The notes beneath the pieces are model-generated. The model had not been told where the DNA came from. It worked only from the letters and a program-made list of their open reading frames with translations, and did not search any database. A program made the position numbers and the translations under genes. From Rhynchopus sp. YZ270_cl-10 (taxonomy: Eukaryota; Euglenozoa; Diplonemea; Diplonemida; Diplonemidae), in assembly GCA_964035575.1 (NCBI GenBank), contig OZ037841.1, forward strand, positions 186,001 to 250,000: a stretch of DNA of 64,000 nt. The letters run 5' to 3'. Shown piece after piece: positions 31,141-43,252 of the stretch (position 1 is its first letter; each line of letters starts with the position of its first letter).

Positions 31141-33009
31141 TCAGTCTGGCGGGAACGCAGGTGACATCGGCAGCACGAAGGCACTCTTCTTGAGACGTGC
31201 CTCTGCCATTTCGCGTTCAACCATCTTCCACCCTTTGCGGATGTGCGTCTCAACATCCTCTTCGGTGAGCGTAAGGCGAAGCAGCGGTGCGTGGCCGTAG
31301 TCACGCTTGGGGATGGGGATGAGGTGCTGGGAGGACTGCGAGACGCAGCAGGCGAAGTCGTAGTCCTCCATCTTGTGCGTGTAGCGGCGCACAGCCTCGT
31401 CGTACGCGTCGAGTGCAGCCACGTGAGCACGCCGTTTCATCATCAGGATTTCGAACAGCTTGCGCCGCCTGTACTCCTCGGGACACCGGATGGTCCTCTT
31501 CAGGTCTTGGCAGTCCTTCGATATAGCCGACATCAAATCCTCCTCCTGGCTCGACGGCTGCCCCACCCCCCTCGGCTGCTGCCCCCTCGGCGCAGCAGCG
31601 GACGTACGTCGCAGCAGTGCCGCCTTCACCTTCTCAGCCTCCTTCGTCCGCTGCTGGCGTGAGATACGCTCCTCCAGCTTGCACCACTGCAGCGAGAGAA
31701 CGTGCAGCTGGAAACGGCGCTTCCGCCCCACCTGCAAGATGAAGCGCTGCAACGACCGGATCCGCGAAAAGAAGTGTCCACACGCGACGCGGAAGCGCAG
31801 CGAGATGTCCTCCCTCAGGAGCAGCAGTGCGTCCTTCATCGTCGGCGTCGCAGCGACCCGATGCCTCAGGCGGTAGGCGTGTATCATTAGAGCACCACGA
31901 CGCTTGCGGATCTCGTCCACCACTTGGGTCAGCTTCTCGAACTTCAGCTTTTGAATACGTGCCTTCCAAACGTGACGCTGGATGCGCCTCGCTGCCTCAT
32001 CGCGGATCGCGTCTTGGCGCTGCTCTAAGACGCGTTGGTGCAGCCTAATGAACAACGTGCTTCTGTTGATGAGGCGCGCAAGAACGTGCCACTTCAGTGC
32101 TATCTGCGCCCTCTCGCCACAGGACCGTGTTGCAGCCACCCTGGCGGATTCTTCCTTCGTCCGCTTCGCCTCCACCCATCGTTCAATGCGCTTTGTGGAC
32201 CGCGTCACCTTCGTCTCGACCTGCGCCTGCCGCTGTGTGTCGTCAGCAAGCTTGCGGTCCCTGACGTTCACACTGCGACGCTGCATGACCTGTGTCGAGG
32301 CGACCTGGTTCTGTGTCAGCATCTCCTTTGTGAGGAGCAAGACCTCAGCCGCGTTGTCCTTGACGAAGTCTTTGCGGCGGCCGTGTGTATGCCTGCGCTC
32401 GCGCTGCTTGGCCCTGCGGACTTGCTTCGAAAAGAGGTTTACGTGTGTAGGGTTTGCCCGCAGCATTGCCAAGGTGCTCAGGTGGTACGCTGCGTGGTGG
32501 TTGTGCGACAGCTGTGCGGCTGCCATTTCATGGTAGCTATCGAGGTCGCCTGCCCGCAGTGTCGCCTCCATCTGCTCCGTGCATGAGGGCACGGCCTCGA
32601 CACGTCCAGCACGCACCACTTTCTCCGCACCCGCAGGCGACTTGGCCTTGAGCACGTCACACCCCCCTCCCTGCAGCAATGGATTCAACTTCGCCGTCAG
32701 CGACATTACCTCATTCATGACCTCGACGGCGGGGTTGGTTGGGAGCGGAACGTCGCGCTTTGGTGAGCAGAAGGACTCTGAGAAGGTTTCCTCGTGTGTG
32801 ATGGTGTTGACTGGTGTACGGTTCGCCTTGCGTGTGAGGAAGCTGCAGCTCGACGTCGGGCGTGACGGTACCAAGCGGCGTGCGGGCTGCCGCATGAGGT
32901 CGTTGATGGTGAGCGGTGTGTAGTCCTCAAGCAGTCCCAACTCCTGCGGTGGGTCCACCTCCGTGCAGCAACTGCTCAGGCCGTGGAACCAGCCTTTGCC
33001 TTCGTACAT
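31141..33009 (-). CDS. Basic helical protein with IQ-like motif, unknown function
   Basis: Single-exon frame of 622 residues, ATG at 33009. Strongly basic and helical from about residue 190 to 560. RDEAARRIQRHVWKARIQKL looks like an IQ (calmodulin-binding) motif, and long Arg/Lys/Glu-rich stretches follow. The N-terminal 180 residues are less ordered (Pro/Ser/Thr-rich). Such IQ plus coiled-coil proteins are common in cilia, flagella and the cytoskeleton of protists, but I see no diagnostic domain, so the role is open. Only 151 bp separate its start from the stop of the next gene upstream (33161). Confidence 0.75.
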   Translation of the reverse strand: MYEGKGWFHGLSSCCTEVDPPQELGLLEDYTPLTINDLMRQPARRLVPSRPTSSCSFLTRKANRTPVNTITHEETFSESFCSPKRDVPLPTNPAVEVMNEVMSLTAKLNPLLQGGGCDVLKAKSPAGAEKVVRAGRVEAVPSCTEQMEATLRAGDLDSYHEMAAAQLSHNHHAAYHLSTLAMLRANPTHVNLFSKQVRRAKQRERRHTHGRRKDFVKDNAAEVLLLTKEMLTQNQVASTQVMQRRSVNVRDRKLADDTQRQAQVETKVTRSTKRIERWVEAKRTKEESARVAATRSCGERAQIALKWHVLARLINRSTLFIRLHQRVLEQRQDAIRDEAARRIQRHVWKARIQKLKFEKLTQVVDEIRKRRGALMIHAYRLRHRVAATPTMKDALLLLREDISLRFRVACGHFFSRIRSLQRFILQVGRKRRFQLHVLSLQWCKLEERISRQQRTKEAEKVKAALLRRTSAAAPRGQQPRGVGQPSSQEEDLMSAISKDCQDLKRTIRCPEEYRRRKLFEILMMKRRAHVAALDAYDEAVRRYTHKMEDYDFACCVSQSSQHLIPIPKRDYGHAPLLRLTLTEEDVETHIRKGWKMVEREMAEARLKKSAFVLPMSPAFPPD

Positions 33010-33160
33010 TGTGTGCCGTATTAGCTTTTTGTATCATCTGGAAAGGAAAAATGGTCGGAAATCAACAAAACAAGACGTAAAAAATAACGAACATTCACAT
33101 TTTCTTACATAACTACAAGGGGGTTAGAGAGGTTGGGGAATACAAAAAATAATACTCACA

Positions 33161-35620
33161 TCACGCATCCTCCTCGTGTTGTCGTGGAGGTGACGCACAC
33201 GGCTGCACAGGCTCAGCTCTGTTCCTCTCGACCTCTGCAAACGCGCCGCGCATGTCTGAGACGTGCTGTTCGGCCCTTCGTGACGCATCCTGCAACTTGC
33301 CGCGGAAGTCTGCTGTGCTCATGAGGATCGGCGGCTTCGAGCCTGAGGAGAGGTGGAAGGGGACGGGCACCGTAGGGCGCACAGCACCACTACCCGCCAC
33401 CTCCACAGCCCCGTCCAGCGGCACCGCCACGCTCTTGTTCTTCAACATGCGCAGCTCCCGCCCAACGTTCCCTACCATCGCGGACACCCTGTCCAGCCCA
33501 AGCCGTGGTGCCGACCCACGCACCATCCTCATGTGCAGATCCTTCAAAGCCTTCAGCAGGCGTGCTGCGTCGTGTGTCGGGAGTGGTGGATCCGCACGGC
33601 GCCACCGTGTGTAGTGCACGAAGAGCTCTGGGCCCAGGAGCGCAGCGTCCTCGGGGGCTACGATCTGGCTGTGCTGTGGGGAGTGCGTGGACCCGACGTG
33701 CGCGCTACCAGGGATGCGTGGGGAGGCGCGGCTGAAGCCTCTCTGTGGGGACGACGCAGAGGGCGACAACGAGAGGCGTGGGTCGTTGTCCCTCTGGCGT
33801 GCCGCCACACGCTGAGCGGCCGCGTGCTGCGAGACGGCCGTGTCCATGAGCTCCTGCTCCAGACGCATCTCCATGCTCCCAATCATGCTGCGTACACGCT
33901 GCCGCTCCTCCTCCGCCGCCACAGCACGCTCCTCCTCAGCCTCCGCCACTTCTTTCTCCTGACGTCGCAGGGCAAGCTCCGCCTCACGCGGCATGCGCAC
34001 CTGGCGCCACAGAAACGCCTTCTCCCCTCCACCCGGCTGCACCCGCACATTCGCCGTCGGGCTTGCAAGGACATAAAAGTTTGGGTCCTCATCTGCCCGT
34101 TTCAGCAAAGGGTCACCTAAAATGGCACGCACCACACCAGACTTCCAAGGGTCTGTGTCGTGGTCACGCACCTCAACAACGTCCAGAATGTGGATGTTCG
34201 GGTCTGCCTCCAGCGCTACTGTCGCGTCCATGTCGCTGACGGCGTCGGTGCTGACACCGTGTTGATGCGACGAGGGGGGGAGCGAGCTTCGCAAGGAGCC
34301 GCCACGGAGCTGCTGTCGCACGCGTTCACTTCGGAGGGCGGGGCGGGCGGGGTACTCGGGGAGGAAGTCGTCGAAGGGGACACGCGTGGCACCGAGCATT
34401 TGTTGCAGCGCACCACCACCACCACTGCCTACCTCATCTGGCCGCAGGTAGTCTGGCGTGGTATGCGCCGGCGCACCACAACACAGCATCTGCACCATGG
34501 ACGAGAGCTCTTCCCCGGTGATGTCGCCACCCAGGTGGGTATGCGACTCAGCGCTACCACCACGACCTGCACTGGACACTGCAGAGACGTCTTCACGTGG
34601 GAAGCTAGGTCGCGGTGGTATCGGCCGTCTGGAAGGCGAGCCTGCTGGGGGTGAATGTGGTGCGGGCGAAGCATGTGTGGGGCTGGTGTCGTCTGTGTGC
34701 GCGGCAGTGGTGTCCGAGAGGGCAAGCACCTGGGCGTCGGGCGCCACGTGGCAGACAGTGAGCAAAAACGCTTTCTTATCGTGCGCACTGCGGAAGCGCA
34801 GCGTGAAGTCACTCCCAATGCGGTCCTCTTTGTTCCAGCACATCTCCACGCTCAGACCGGTGTCGTCTTTGATCTGTTGGAAGGAGAGGTTTTGGTGGAT
34901 GGACGCTGCGACGTGTACGTAAGAAGGCATTAGGTATGAAGTACTAACGTTCTGTTGGCAATGATGCAAAAATGAAAAATGCAAAAATAAGAGCTGGTTT
35001 GCCATTTGCTCTGCCATTTTATTTTTGTACATCGTGTGCCGTGGGGAGCGGTGGGGAGAGACGCATACCACTGCCTGCTTCAGATCTGCCAGCAAAAAGC
35101 GCACATTATTGAAACTGCCTGTATCCAACGCCTGTGGGTGGTGATTATAAAATGTGTTGTTTCCTCCCGGGGATTTGTTTTTGTCTTGCATACCGATTTT
35201 GGAAATTTGTAAAATGCATTATCTGTGACGACAACCACCCGCTGCAACGTGATCCCACCTGGGACGAGCTCTGGGACGCAGACGGAAAAAAACACTTCTC
35301 GATCGCCGTGGTGCTGTTAGGCGTTGTGGTTGGGTGTACGGTCTTATGGGTTTGTGGTGTTTGAACTCAGTGGAGAGGATTGCCTAAGTAAGGGCTACCT
35401 TGAACACTGGTGACAATCGTTGTGCAATCCCAAGATGAATGATCAGAAAAATGGATACAAACCAAGAATTCCAAAAAGGAAGAGAGCAGAGAGCGGAAAC
35501 AAAAAAACATACCTCGAGATATTCACGGATGTGCACGTTCCCGACGACGTCCTCCATGTCCAGCTTCTGTGCTGTCAGCAGCGGAACATCGGCCTCGATT
35601 CCTTCATTTTCTACAATCAT
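33161..35620 (-). CDS. PH/TH1-like domain protein with long disordered tail
   Basis: Four exons: 35513-35620, 35194-35268, 35069-35131 and 33161-34951 (678 residues). Donors are GTATGT, GTATGC and GTATGC, and all joins are in phase 0. The first three exons and the start of the fourth give a compact beta-rich domain: VHIREYLELVP, LQRVVVVTDNAFYKF, VRFLLADLKQAV, then DFTLRFRSAHDKKAFLLTV. The order of strands and the final helix resemble PH-like lipid-binding domains such as myosin TH1. The rest is Ser/Pro/Ala-rich and probably disordered, with a coiled coil at about residues 400-450 (EAELALRRQEKEVAEAEEER) and a helical end. A membrane- or cytoskeleton-linked adaptor is possible. The domain call rests on pattern only. 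Confidence 0.7.
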
Positions 35621-36595
35621 TTTTGGCCCCCTTTTTTGTGTATTTTCCTTTGTACTAAAGTGGTATTGTTGGTCGAGTGTTGCTCAGGAATATTATTTGG
35701 ACACTGTCTGTCAGAGTGGGGTGAAGAGGGCCACCGCATGCAAGAGGTCGTTGTCGAGGTGCTGCGGACACAGCCACCATCGGAGGAGCGGACGGCAGCA
35801 CCGAAGGCAAAAGACCGGCTTGCCAATAATGTGGCAAGGCATCGTTAACCCCTATCAAACAAAACAAAAAAAAAAAACCCCCCCCGTGAGTTTTATTTTT
35901 GCTACCGTGGGTGGGAGGTTGGGCACACAAGGCGTTTTGTTGTGTGCACGAGCTAGAAGGAAGTCTCCCCCACTCATGTTACTTTATTTTTGGTGAATTT
36001 TGTGCTAGAAAAAAAAATCATGTGGCTGCAAAATTACGCCAACACTGAACAGAACAGAATAAAAGGGATAACCTCCCCTTGCCACCCTCTTGCCAAGCGA
36101 AGGCAAGAAGGCAAAAAAGGCGAACAGAACGCCACAACCCTTTCCCGCAGTGCCCACTCTCTGCCCTATTCATCAGAGAAAGCCACCACGACACTTTGCC
36201 CTATGTCAGGACATACCGTAGATAACCAGAAACGCAAGAAATGGGACGGTCCACTACACTACTTACCCATCTATCCCACATTGCTGTTCTACAATCGAAA
36301 CCGAAACAAAGAAAAATTGAACGAAACATTTCAAAAAATAATGTGACAAAAAAGGGGTGGGCGGGGGTGTGTGTACAAGGATACACCTTTTCCAGCAACC
36401 AAAAAAGAAGTTAAAACAGAAAATGCAAATCACCCGGATCCACGCCGGCACTAGAAAGAGGTTTTTTGGTGCTTTTTTACTATTTTGAACGATTTCCCCC
36501 CCACCCCCTTGGTGCACTACTTGTGTGTTGCACAATACTATTACCCTGTTAACCATGCACCTCCTCTCTCCGCTCTGCTCCCTTTCATGTTGACT
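35621..36595. other. Intergenic region, nothing recognised
   Basis: About 975 bp between the PH-like gene start and the MIT gene stop. Short frames on both strands lack conserved features. It presumably holds the promoter/5' UTR of one gene and the 3' UTR of the other. Confidence 0.5.
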
Positions 36596-38851
36596 TTATG
36601 GTGGCGGGTCCAGGTCACTGGGCTGCGGGAGGCCAGCGATTCGTGAGGCCATGTCATTCACCTGAAAATATAACGAAAGAAAACTTAGAATGAATTTTAA
36701 TTATTTACGTCTCTTCACTGAATAAGAAAATGAAAAGCTTCTGGAGATGAACCGAAGCCTCTCATGCCTAAGCTAAGTCACCAAAAAAATATGGGGAAAC
36801 GACAATGTGGACACTAAAAATGCGGATTACGATGTCGTAATCCACTTTGTCACTAAATATTGTAAAGATGGACAGATATCCACCCGAACCAGAATCTCGC
36901 AGGCCTTGCGATGGAGAAAGACCAGAAAAGTGGAACGAAAAACGTGAAAAGTGGAGCTCATCCTCTGTATACACTAACACAACCAAGTTTTCAAAAACGT
37001 GAAAAGTGCTGAGAAACAGAAGTTCCTAAAGAGTACCGTTTCGACACTTTACAAAGGTTGAAGATGGATATTCCTCACGTATACATAAGAGGACGGTACC
37101 GCGCATCTATTTCTATTTCCAAGAAATACACAAAGGAGACAACAGTTCGAACAATCGTTTTATTTTTTGCGAGGAAGGCATACCGGTGCCCCTGGCTGCC
37201 GGTCTGGCCATTCCGCCACTGCACCCGAGATTCTTCGAAGCTCCGCCATACTGTTCACGGAAGCAAAATATAAAAAAAAATGCGAAGTTGATGACAGTGC
37301 AAACGCTCTCGGACGCAGGCACTTTTGTTTAATTGCTGGCATTAGTTAGCAGACATCCGAGGATGCGCTCCACTATACTACACACGTGTAGGTGTATTTT
37401 TTTTAAAAACAATGTCTGTCTCTTTTTATCTTTTTTCTGCCAGGCTTTAAACATATCCCGACAAACAAAAAGGTGTTGTCGGATTAAGCCTCATACTTTG
37501 AGGGACGAAAAATTGTCCATCACTGTGTATCGGAAAGAAAACATCAGCGTTGTGTACACTAAACAACATTGAGGGAACACAACACCACATACCCACGACC
37601 CACCCGCCACCCCCCCCCCCCCGGCTGCAAAGAAAATTGACCTGAAATACAAAGCCCTGTGACAGTGTAGCTTGGGTACGAAGAAACAATCACAGCCCCC
37701 TTTTCTCCCCAGTTTTTCCCCCTTACGCAGCTTTCTCTTTAGCGCGGCGCACCAGGACCTTCGTCATACCTCTCAGTGTTGTTCGAGTGGGAAGGGACGC
37801 GTGCCCCAGGGCCGTTGCTGTCGTCGACGGAGCGGAGGACCGCGCCTAGGGTGAAGGGGTCCTCCCCGAGTGTGTTTGGGGGTGGCGGTGGGGCTGAGCC
37901 TTCGGCACCACCCACAGCGCCGCTGCGCTGCTCGGAGAACTCTGCCCACGAGGGCCCCTCGGTGGGGTGCACAGGAAACGTCTCCAGCTCGTCCACCGTC
38001 ACCGCGGGGTCCTGGTGTGTAGGTGGTGGTGGCAGGCTTGCAAGGCTGTCCCCCCCTGGACCACCCAGGCCTCCACCTCCACCCACACCAGGCATAGGAG
38101 GCAGCATGGGCATGCCGTATGGCGGGAGGGGTGGCGGGACGGCGCTGTTCCCTCCTACAGCCTCGACTAAGGATTGTATCGCAACGTGCACCTGGAGGGA
38201 GCGCAGCCACGCATTTGAGGTCACCTTCACCCTGACTCTTGCCGGAGCGTCCTCGGCACCGACACCGACACAGCGTGACCACTGCGTGAAAGGCGGCATG
38301 TGTTTCAACTGCTTCATGCTACGGCCACTCCTCGATTCCACCACAACCTGCACTAATACTGTTGACGATGCAACAGACGGTGCGTCGAGGAACTTCACGT
38401 TGACGTGGTAGACCCCGGGGCCTAGCATTTGGTCGAAGTAGATTTCTTCTTTTGATTTGAGGCGTGATTCTGGGCGGCGTTCGAAGAGGATGTCGCCTGC
38501 GACGTAGCCGTCCTTCTTGAAGGGTGCCTGCGAGGCTGGGAGGAGGATGTTCGTCTCACGCTCCTTCACACGCTCGCAGCGGTCCATGTTTGTCTTCATG
38601 TGTCCAGAGCAGAACTGCACCATATCCGCATCAGCCGCAGACGCTGCCCGCACACTGTTGAAACGCTCCAGCGCCTCAATGTACATCGTGTACGCTCGCT
38701 TGTAGTCCGCCTTCACCTTGGCCACGTCGCGGTCGCTGCTGTTGAACCAGCCCTTCTGGTGGCTTTCTGCACTGACGGTCGCCTGTTCGGCCTTCTTCAC
38801 ATACTCGAATGCCTCTGCAAGCTGCAGCTTCGTGTGTGCACCGGTAGACAT
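36596..38851 (-). CDS. MIT-domain protein (ESCRT/microtubule-trafficking type)
   Basis: Three exons: 37770-38851, 37184-37250 and 36596-36661 (404 residues). The introns of 519 and 522 bp have GTATGA and GTATGC donors, and the joined frame ends with a stop. I prefer the ATG at 38851 (MSTGAHTK), although the frame is open further up. Residues about 5-80 form a three-helix MIT-like domain (LAEAFEYVKKAEQATV...YKRAYTMYIEALERF), which in known proteins binds ESCRT-III tails. A beta-rich middle domain follows (GYVAGDILFE...GVYHVNVKFLDAP), then a Pro/Gly-rich linker. The last two exons give a short conserved-looking tail (MAELRRISGAVAEWP, DMASRIAGLPQPSDLD) that resembles a peptide-binding motif. Not matched to a named family beyond MIT. 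Confidence 0.75.
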
Positions 38852-41668
38852 GGTGGTAGTGTACAGGGGAGGGGAGGGAGGAGGGAGGGGAGGGGAGGGG
38901 GACCTTTGGTGTGGTGTGTATGAAAGGAGACGTGGAGCATTGTCCAAGTTGTGTGCTTAATCGATTGCGTAAGGTGCAAGAAAAAGTTGTCAACTTGACA
39001 TACAAAAAGCCCTCTCGTGACATGTGGAAATCAACCATTGTCCATTTCGAGGTTTACATCTGAAAGTGTCACTTGTCGTTCCCTCACCCCCCTTCTTGTA
39101 GTTGTTTGATGCGTTGACGCTTCCACACACACTAAAAATCACCTGTTGGGTGGTGGTGTTGCGGAGCACGGTTGGGTGAGTGAACGACGTGACACTTTCC
39201 GCTCACAAAGTAGTGTGCGTAAGAAGAAAAAAACTTGCAGTGTGCTGGGAAGGGGAAGGGGAAGGGAAGAGAAAAGAAAATACCGATTTTTTTTGTGTTT
39301 TCCATATTTTTTTGTTGTTTTTTTTTGTTTTGTTTTGTTTTGTTTTTTGTTTTTTTGTACTTGAGGAGCAGAGGGAGGAGGGGAAGCTACACAAATGGTG
39401 AACTGGTTGGGGGAAGTGAACAGACGGCCTAAAAAAACGTAAAAATTTACAGCAGACAAACAGCTAAACAAAACACAACAAAAGGAAGAACGTAAAGCCT
39501 CTCGTTGCTTAGTCTGATTAGATTACTTAATGTTTTGAACCTCTCGTTGCTTAGTCGCCTTCGTTCCCACCGGCATTGTTGCTGTAGAAAATAAATTAAA
39601 ATGTTCGGCCTCCACCACTAGCCCTTCGAGCACCACCACTAGACGTCCCCCTACCCCCTTTCTCCCACCCCTCCCCACCCCCCATCCCCGTATCCGTTAT
39701 TTACTTGACAAAAAAAAACGCGTAAAAAAAGGTGGCGTTTTCCTTTTGTCGACATCCCATGGAGTTGTCGCACGAAAGAGAAAAAAAGTTTTCCAGTATG
39801 ACACAGCCTCACGTGGAAAAAAAAAATATGTGAATTTGAACTGCAACCAAAATACTGCAAAATGCTTCATTCCTGCTCCGGAATCAGATATCTTCTTTTC
39901 GTTTTTGTAGTACCTTTTTTCTTCATTTTTTTTTGTTTTTGTTTTTGTATTCGCTGTTTTTTTTTGCCCCAGGCTGGACAGGGAAATCCTTTGTAAGGTC
40001 AGTTTCTACGCATTCCACAAGGTCACACACGCATCCACACAAACCAGCCTTCCAACACAGATTGCAACAAACCCGGAAGTCGTATCCAGACTCTCAGCCA
40101 ACCACTGTTTGTTTTTCTATGCGTCTGTGAAGCAAAAACCATATAAAAATAATGCTGATTGGCAAAGCCCTGTCGTGAGAAAAAATGGGCATGTGCGCGA
40201 GAAACAAATACAAAATGCATAGCAAACACAATGTGCCGTACGACATTCACGTTGCCTGATGTTATGTTAGTTCACGAACAACGAACCCGTAACCCGCAAG
40301 AACTGCCCCCAAAATCCCTAATCCATTTTCCGTTTACCTGGTTACTTCTGACAGGTGGCAGACATCATAAACTTTGCTTCTTTTTTAACGTTGGGTGAAA
40401 AAAGAAAAAAGGGAAAAGTTGAAAGACGTTTGTGCACACACACAAATGGTGTTTCTGAGTCACTCATCTCCTTTCGGGTTCGAAGGGGGCGAACGGGGCG
40501 GCGGGATATGTGCGTGTGGTTGTGGGGCAAGTGAAAAAACACCTCTCCGTGGCTGGGCACAAAAAGACACGAAGCTCAGATGCACACATCTTTAAACAAT
40601 AAAAGTTAGCCTGCTTCTGAGGCTTCACCCTTCATTAAAAATATGTCGCTGAACAAAATAGGTCAGGACGAACGCAACTCGACTGCCTGCTTAATAGCCT
40701 TTGAACAATACTCAAAAGAGAGCAAAAGTATGGTTTTCTCTTCAACATTTCTTCAAAAACTACTCTAGAAAAAGTCACAAATCGCCCAAAAAAAAAAAAC
40801 GCTTAGTTAGAGAGATGGAGACATGCACAAAAACCGCGTAAAAAATAGTTTGGTATTTGCTTTGAAAAAAAGCAAAAATAATACTAAGCCTCCGTACGCA
40901 GCCACCTCACGACGACAAGGAGGGAGCCAATTTCTTCAGATTTCTTTATCTCAAAAACGTTACCCCTCCCCCTCAAACAAAGACAAGAAAGAAACCTTGT
41001 CTTGTGCCTCTCTGTACACAGGCACACATCTTGAAAAAATATGTCAGAGTGAACCTAAGCCCCAAAATGCTCAAAGTCACCCAACACAGCCCCGCCCCTC
41101 CTCCCCCCTCCTCCAAAAAAAGTTAAAAACTTTTTTTTACAAAAAAGCAACAAACCAAACCAAACCCCCCTCCACTCTTTCACATTTTCTTTTTTCTTCT
41201 TTTTTTTTTGAAATATTATACACCCATACTGGGTCTCACTTTTACTATATTTTTTTATTGCCTCCAAATATTGTGCCTCAAGCCAAAATGCTTTAGGGGG
41301 GCAGGAAATAAAGTAGGTTTTTTTCCCTGCATTTTTTAGCCGTAAATGGCTGGGGTGAGGGAAAAAAAGTAAATTTGAGCAGGGAATAAATAGTAAATAG
41401 CCGGGAACCCCAGCTAAAAAGGGGCAGGGAATAAAAAGTCTATATTTCCCTGCTGTTTTTTTTGATTTTTTGCCTTCTAAGGTGCGCCTCCGTACTAACT
41501 AGACTCTCGAAATTTTTTTTGGTCATACCCCTAAAAGTGCCCAATTTTGCAATTCCAGCAAGAATTGAGCAGTTTTGAGCCTTTCTAGGGGTCTAAAACG
41601 CGTTTTTGAGGTTTTTTTCCACCCAAAAAACACTTCCCAGAGGGATTTTAACGTCAAAAACACAAGAT
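38852..41668. other. Long AT-rich intergenic region
   Basis: No gene is supported. Holds many poly-A/T and G-rich tracts. A 17-bp direct repeat (CCTCTCGTTGCTTAGTC) lies at 39498 and 39540. A diverged direct repeat of about 45 bp (GGCAGG.AATAAA...TTTCCCTGC) lies at about 41297 and 41430. Frames such as 40823-41296 are low-complexity. Confidence 0.5.
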
Positions 41669-41905
41669 CATGCCAAGGACTACCAAGAAGCAGGACACAG
41701 ATATCTATGAGGATGCTCAGAAGAGGCGCCCACAAAAGAAACCCATGACATTGCTTTGCAAGGATTTCTGAAATTGTCGAAGATCAAGTCCCGCAAGCCA
41801 CGTGAGAAGATTACACCGCTACTTCGATCACTTGCACAAAGAACGGAAATTGAAGTCGAACACCATCTGGAGTTACTTCAGCCGTCTCAACAAAAAACAC
41901 TAACA
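41669..41905 (+). pseudogene. Decayed Crypton-like tyrosine-recombinase N-terminal fragment
   Basis: One plus-strand frame reads from an ATG (MPRTTKKQDTDIYEDAQKRR) through an internal stop to RYFDHLHKERKLKSNTIWSY and FSRLNKKH before another stop. The second part resembles the SAM-like core-binding domain of Crypton-type tyrosine recombinases, which typically reads ..FLxWLxxxxKxSxTLWSYYSxLK. No catalytic half follows. A relic; the family call is tentative. Confidence 0.4.
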
Positions 41906-42057
41906 AAAGTATTCAGACATACAAAAAGACCCTCCTCTCCTAGTTTTCGGCTTCATTTCTTATTGTACGGCACCCCAAGCACCCACCAACAGATGTGCAC
42001 ACGCGGTGGGTCAAAACCCCCTAAAATTTTGGCTTTCGGCACTATTTGGAGGCAATA

Positions 42058-42222
42058 AAATTACAAACTCCTGGGAGAAATTGAAGATTTTTCCCCTTGG
42101 GGGGTGCCAACTCCCTCGGATTCGTATTTCCCTCGCCTTCGGCTCGGGAAATACACATCCTTGGGAGTTGCACCCCCCTCGGGGAAAAAAAGCTTCAATT
42201 TCTCCCTGGAGTATATAACTAG
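42058..42222. repeat. Foldback (imperfect inverted repeat with ~70-bp arms)
   Basis: Left arm at about 42061-42124 and right arm at about 42139-42217 pair over most of their length (GGGAGAAATTGAAG, TTTTCCCC, GGGGGGTGC, AACTCCC, GTATTTCCC blocks). They flank a small CTCGCCTTCGGCTC loop. The right arm ends about 10 bp from the CNOT9 stop codon at 42230, so the structure would be in the CNOT9 3' UTR. It may be a foldback transposon relic. Confidence 0.75.
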
Positions 42223-42229
42223 TTTTTTT

Positions 42230-43252
42230 CTACTGCCCAGGCTGAAATTGGAGGCCCCCAGGGATGCCACCTGCGGCGGGAGTTTGCCCCTGCTGGACAG
42301 GTGTTGCCTGCTGGGCCTGTTGTCTGACCTGCTGCTCTTGCTGGAGTGCGGTGACTGCGGGGTCGCCGATGTTGAGGAGAAGTTGGAAGAGCCACCTACG
42401 CATGCCAAGGTCGTCTCCGAGGTAGTCGGAGAAGGTGGAGTCGCGAAGCTCGTTGGGGAGGTGCGTTTTGAGTGCGTCACGTGCGCGCGCGTGGTCTGAG
42501 AGACGCAGGTAGCAACGAATAACGTGCTTCAGGAGACGTGCCGGCGGCTTCTCCCCCTTGTCGGCCCCAGTCGTCATCTTCGCAAGCACGCTAGACACAG
42601 TGTAGAACCGCTCCGGCGTCGCACACAGGTACTGCAGACCAATATCGAACAGAAGGATCTTCTGCACAATAAACGTTGCAACAGTCTTGGACAGCTCGGA
42701 CCCAGTCTCCATGATACGCAGGCACAGTGGGATGATCTCCGTGGAGAGAAGGAAACGCACGACCTCTGCGTCGTCTGCCTTGACAAGCGCACCGATGACA
42801 CCGAGGGATGTGAGACGGAGGTACTCAAAGGGGCGCGACTTGGTGGCCGTGTTGAGGAAGGGGTACAGGAAGAGCGGCAGGTGCGCCTTGATGCAGAGCA
42901 TCCTCGTCTCGGGGTGGCTTGCAATGCACTGCAGCAGGGCCAGCGCGTTGCAGACGCGGTTCGAGGCAGGGCCAGCCAGGTCCGCGGGACAGAGCATCTT
43001 GTACACACTGATCACCTCCTGCAGCAGTGCCGCCATCACACCCACAGAGTACCACAGGGTAGGTGCCAGGTCTGGGAACTGGTCGCGTTTTTTCGACAGG
43101 TCGTACAGCGCCTGTTCCCTGTTCTCGACAACAAGCAGCCCCATCACGTTGCTGTAGAATTTGTAATTTGCCTGCTGCGGCTGGTCACCCCCCTGCTCCT
43201 CTGGCGCCTGAGCCACATGCTGTTGGTGTGCTGCTGGGACTACGTCAGACAT
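42230..43252 (-). CDS. CNOT9: CNOT9/Caf40 (RCD1) subunit of the CCR4-NOT complex
   Basis: Single exon, 340 residues. CNOT9 is an armadillo-repeat subunit of CCR4-NOT, the main mRNA deadenylase. It binds NOT1 and recruits RNA-binding proteins. The sequence is highly conserved and easy to recognise: [117 protein letters not shown] and [17 protein letters not shown]-terminal (30 residues) and C-terminal (Gln/Gly-rich) extensions are short, as in other eukaryotes. There is no intron. A foldback lies immediately 3'. Confidence 0.97.
   Translation of the reverse strand: MSDVVPAAHQQHVAQAPEEQGGDQPQQANYKFYSNVMGLLVVENREQALYDLSKKRDQFPDLAPTLWYSVGVMAALLQEVISVYKMLCPADLAGPASNRVCNALALLQCIASHPETRMLCIKAHLPLFLYPFLNTATKSRPFEYLRLTSLGVIGALVKADDAEVVRFLLSTEIIPLCLRIMETGSELSKTVATFIVQKILLFDIGLQYLCATPERFYTVSSVLAKMTTGADKGEKPPARLLKHVIRCYLRLSDHARARDALKTHLPNELRDSTFSDYLGDDLGMRRWLFQLLLNIGDPAVTALQQEQQVRQQAQQATPVQQGQTPAAGGIPGGLQFQPGQ

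Noticed and set aside
40823-41296. 157-codon plus-strand frame
   Set aside because: Low-complexity Lys/Ser/Pro/Phe composition from homopolymer tracts, with no domain and no splice support.
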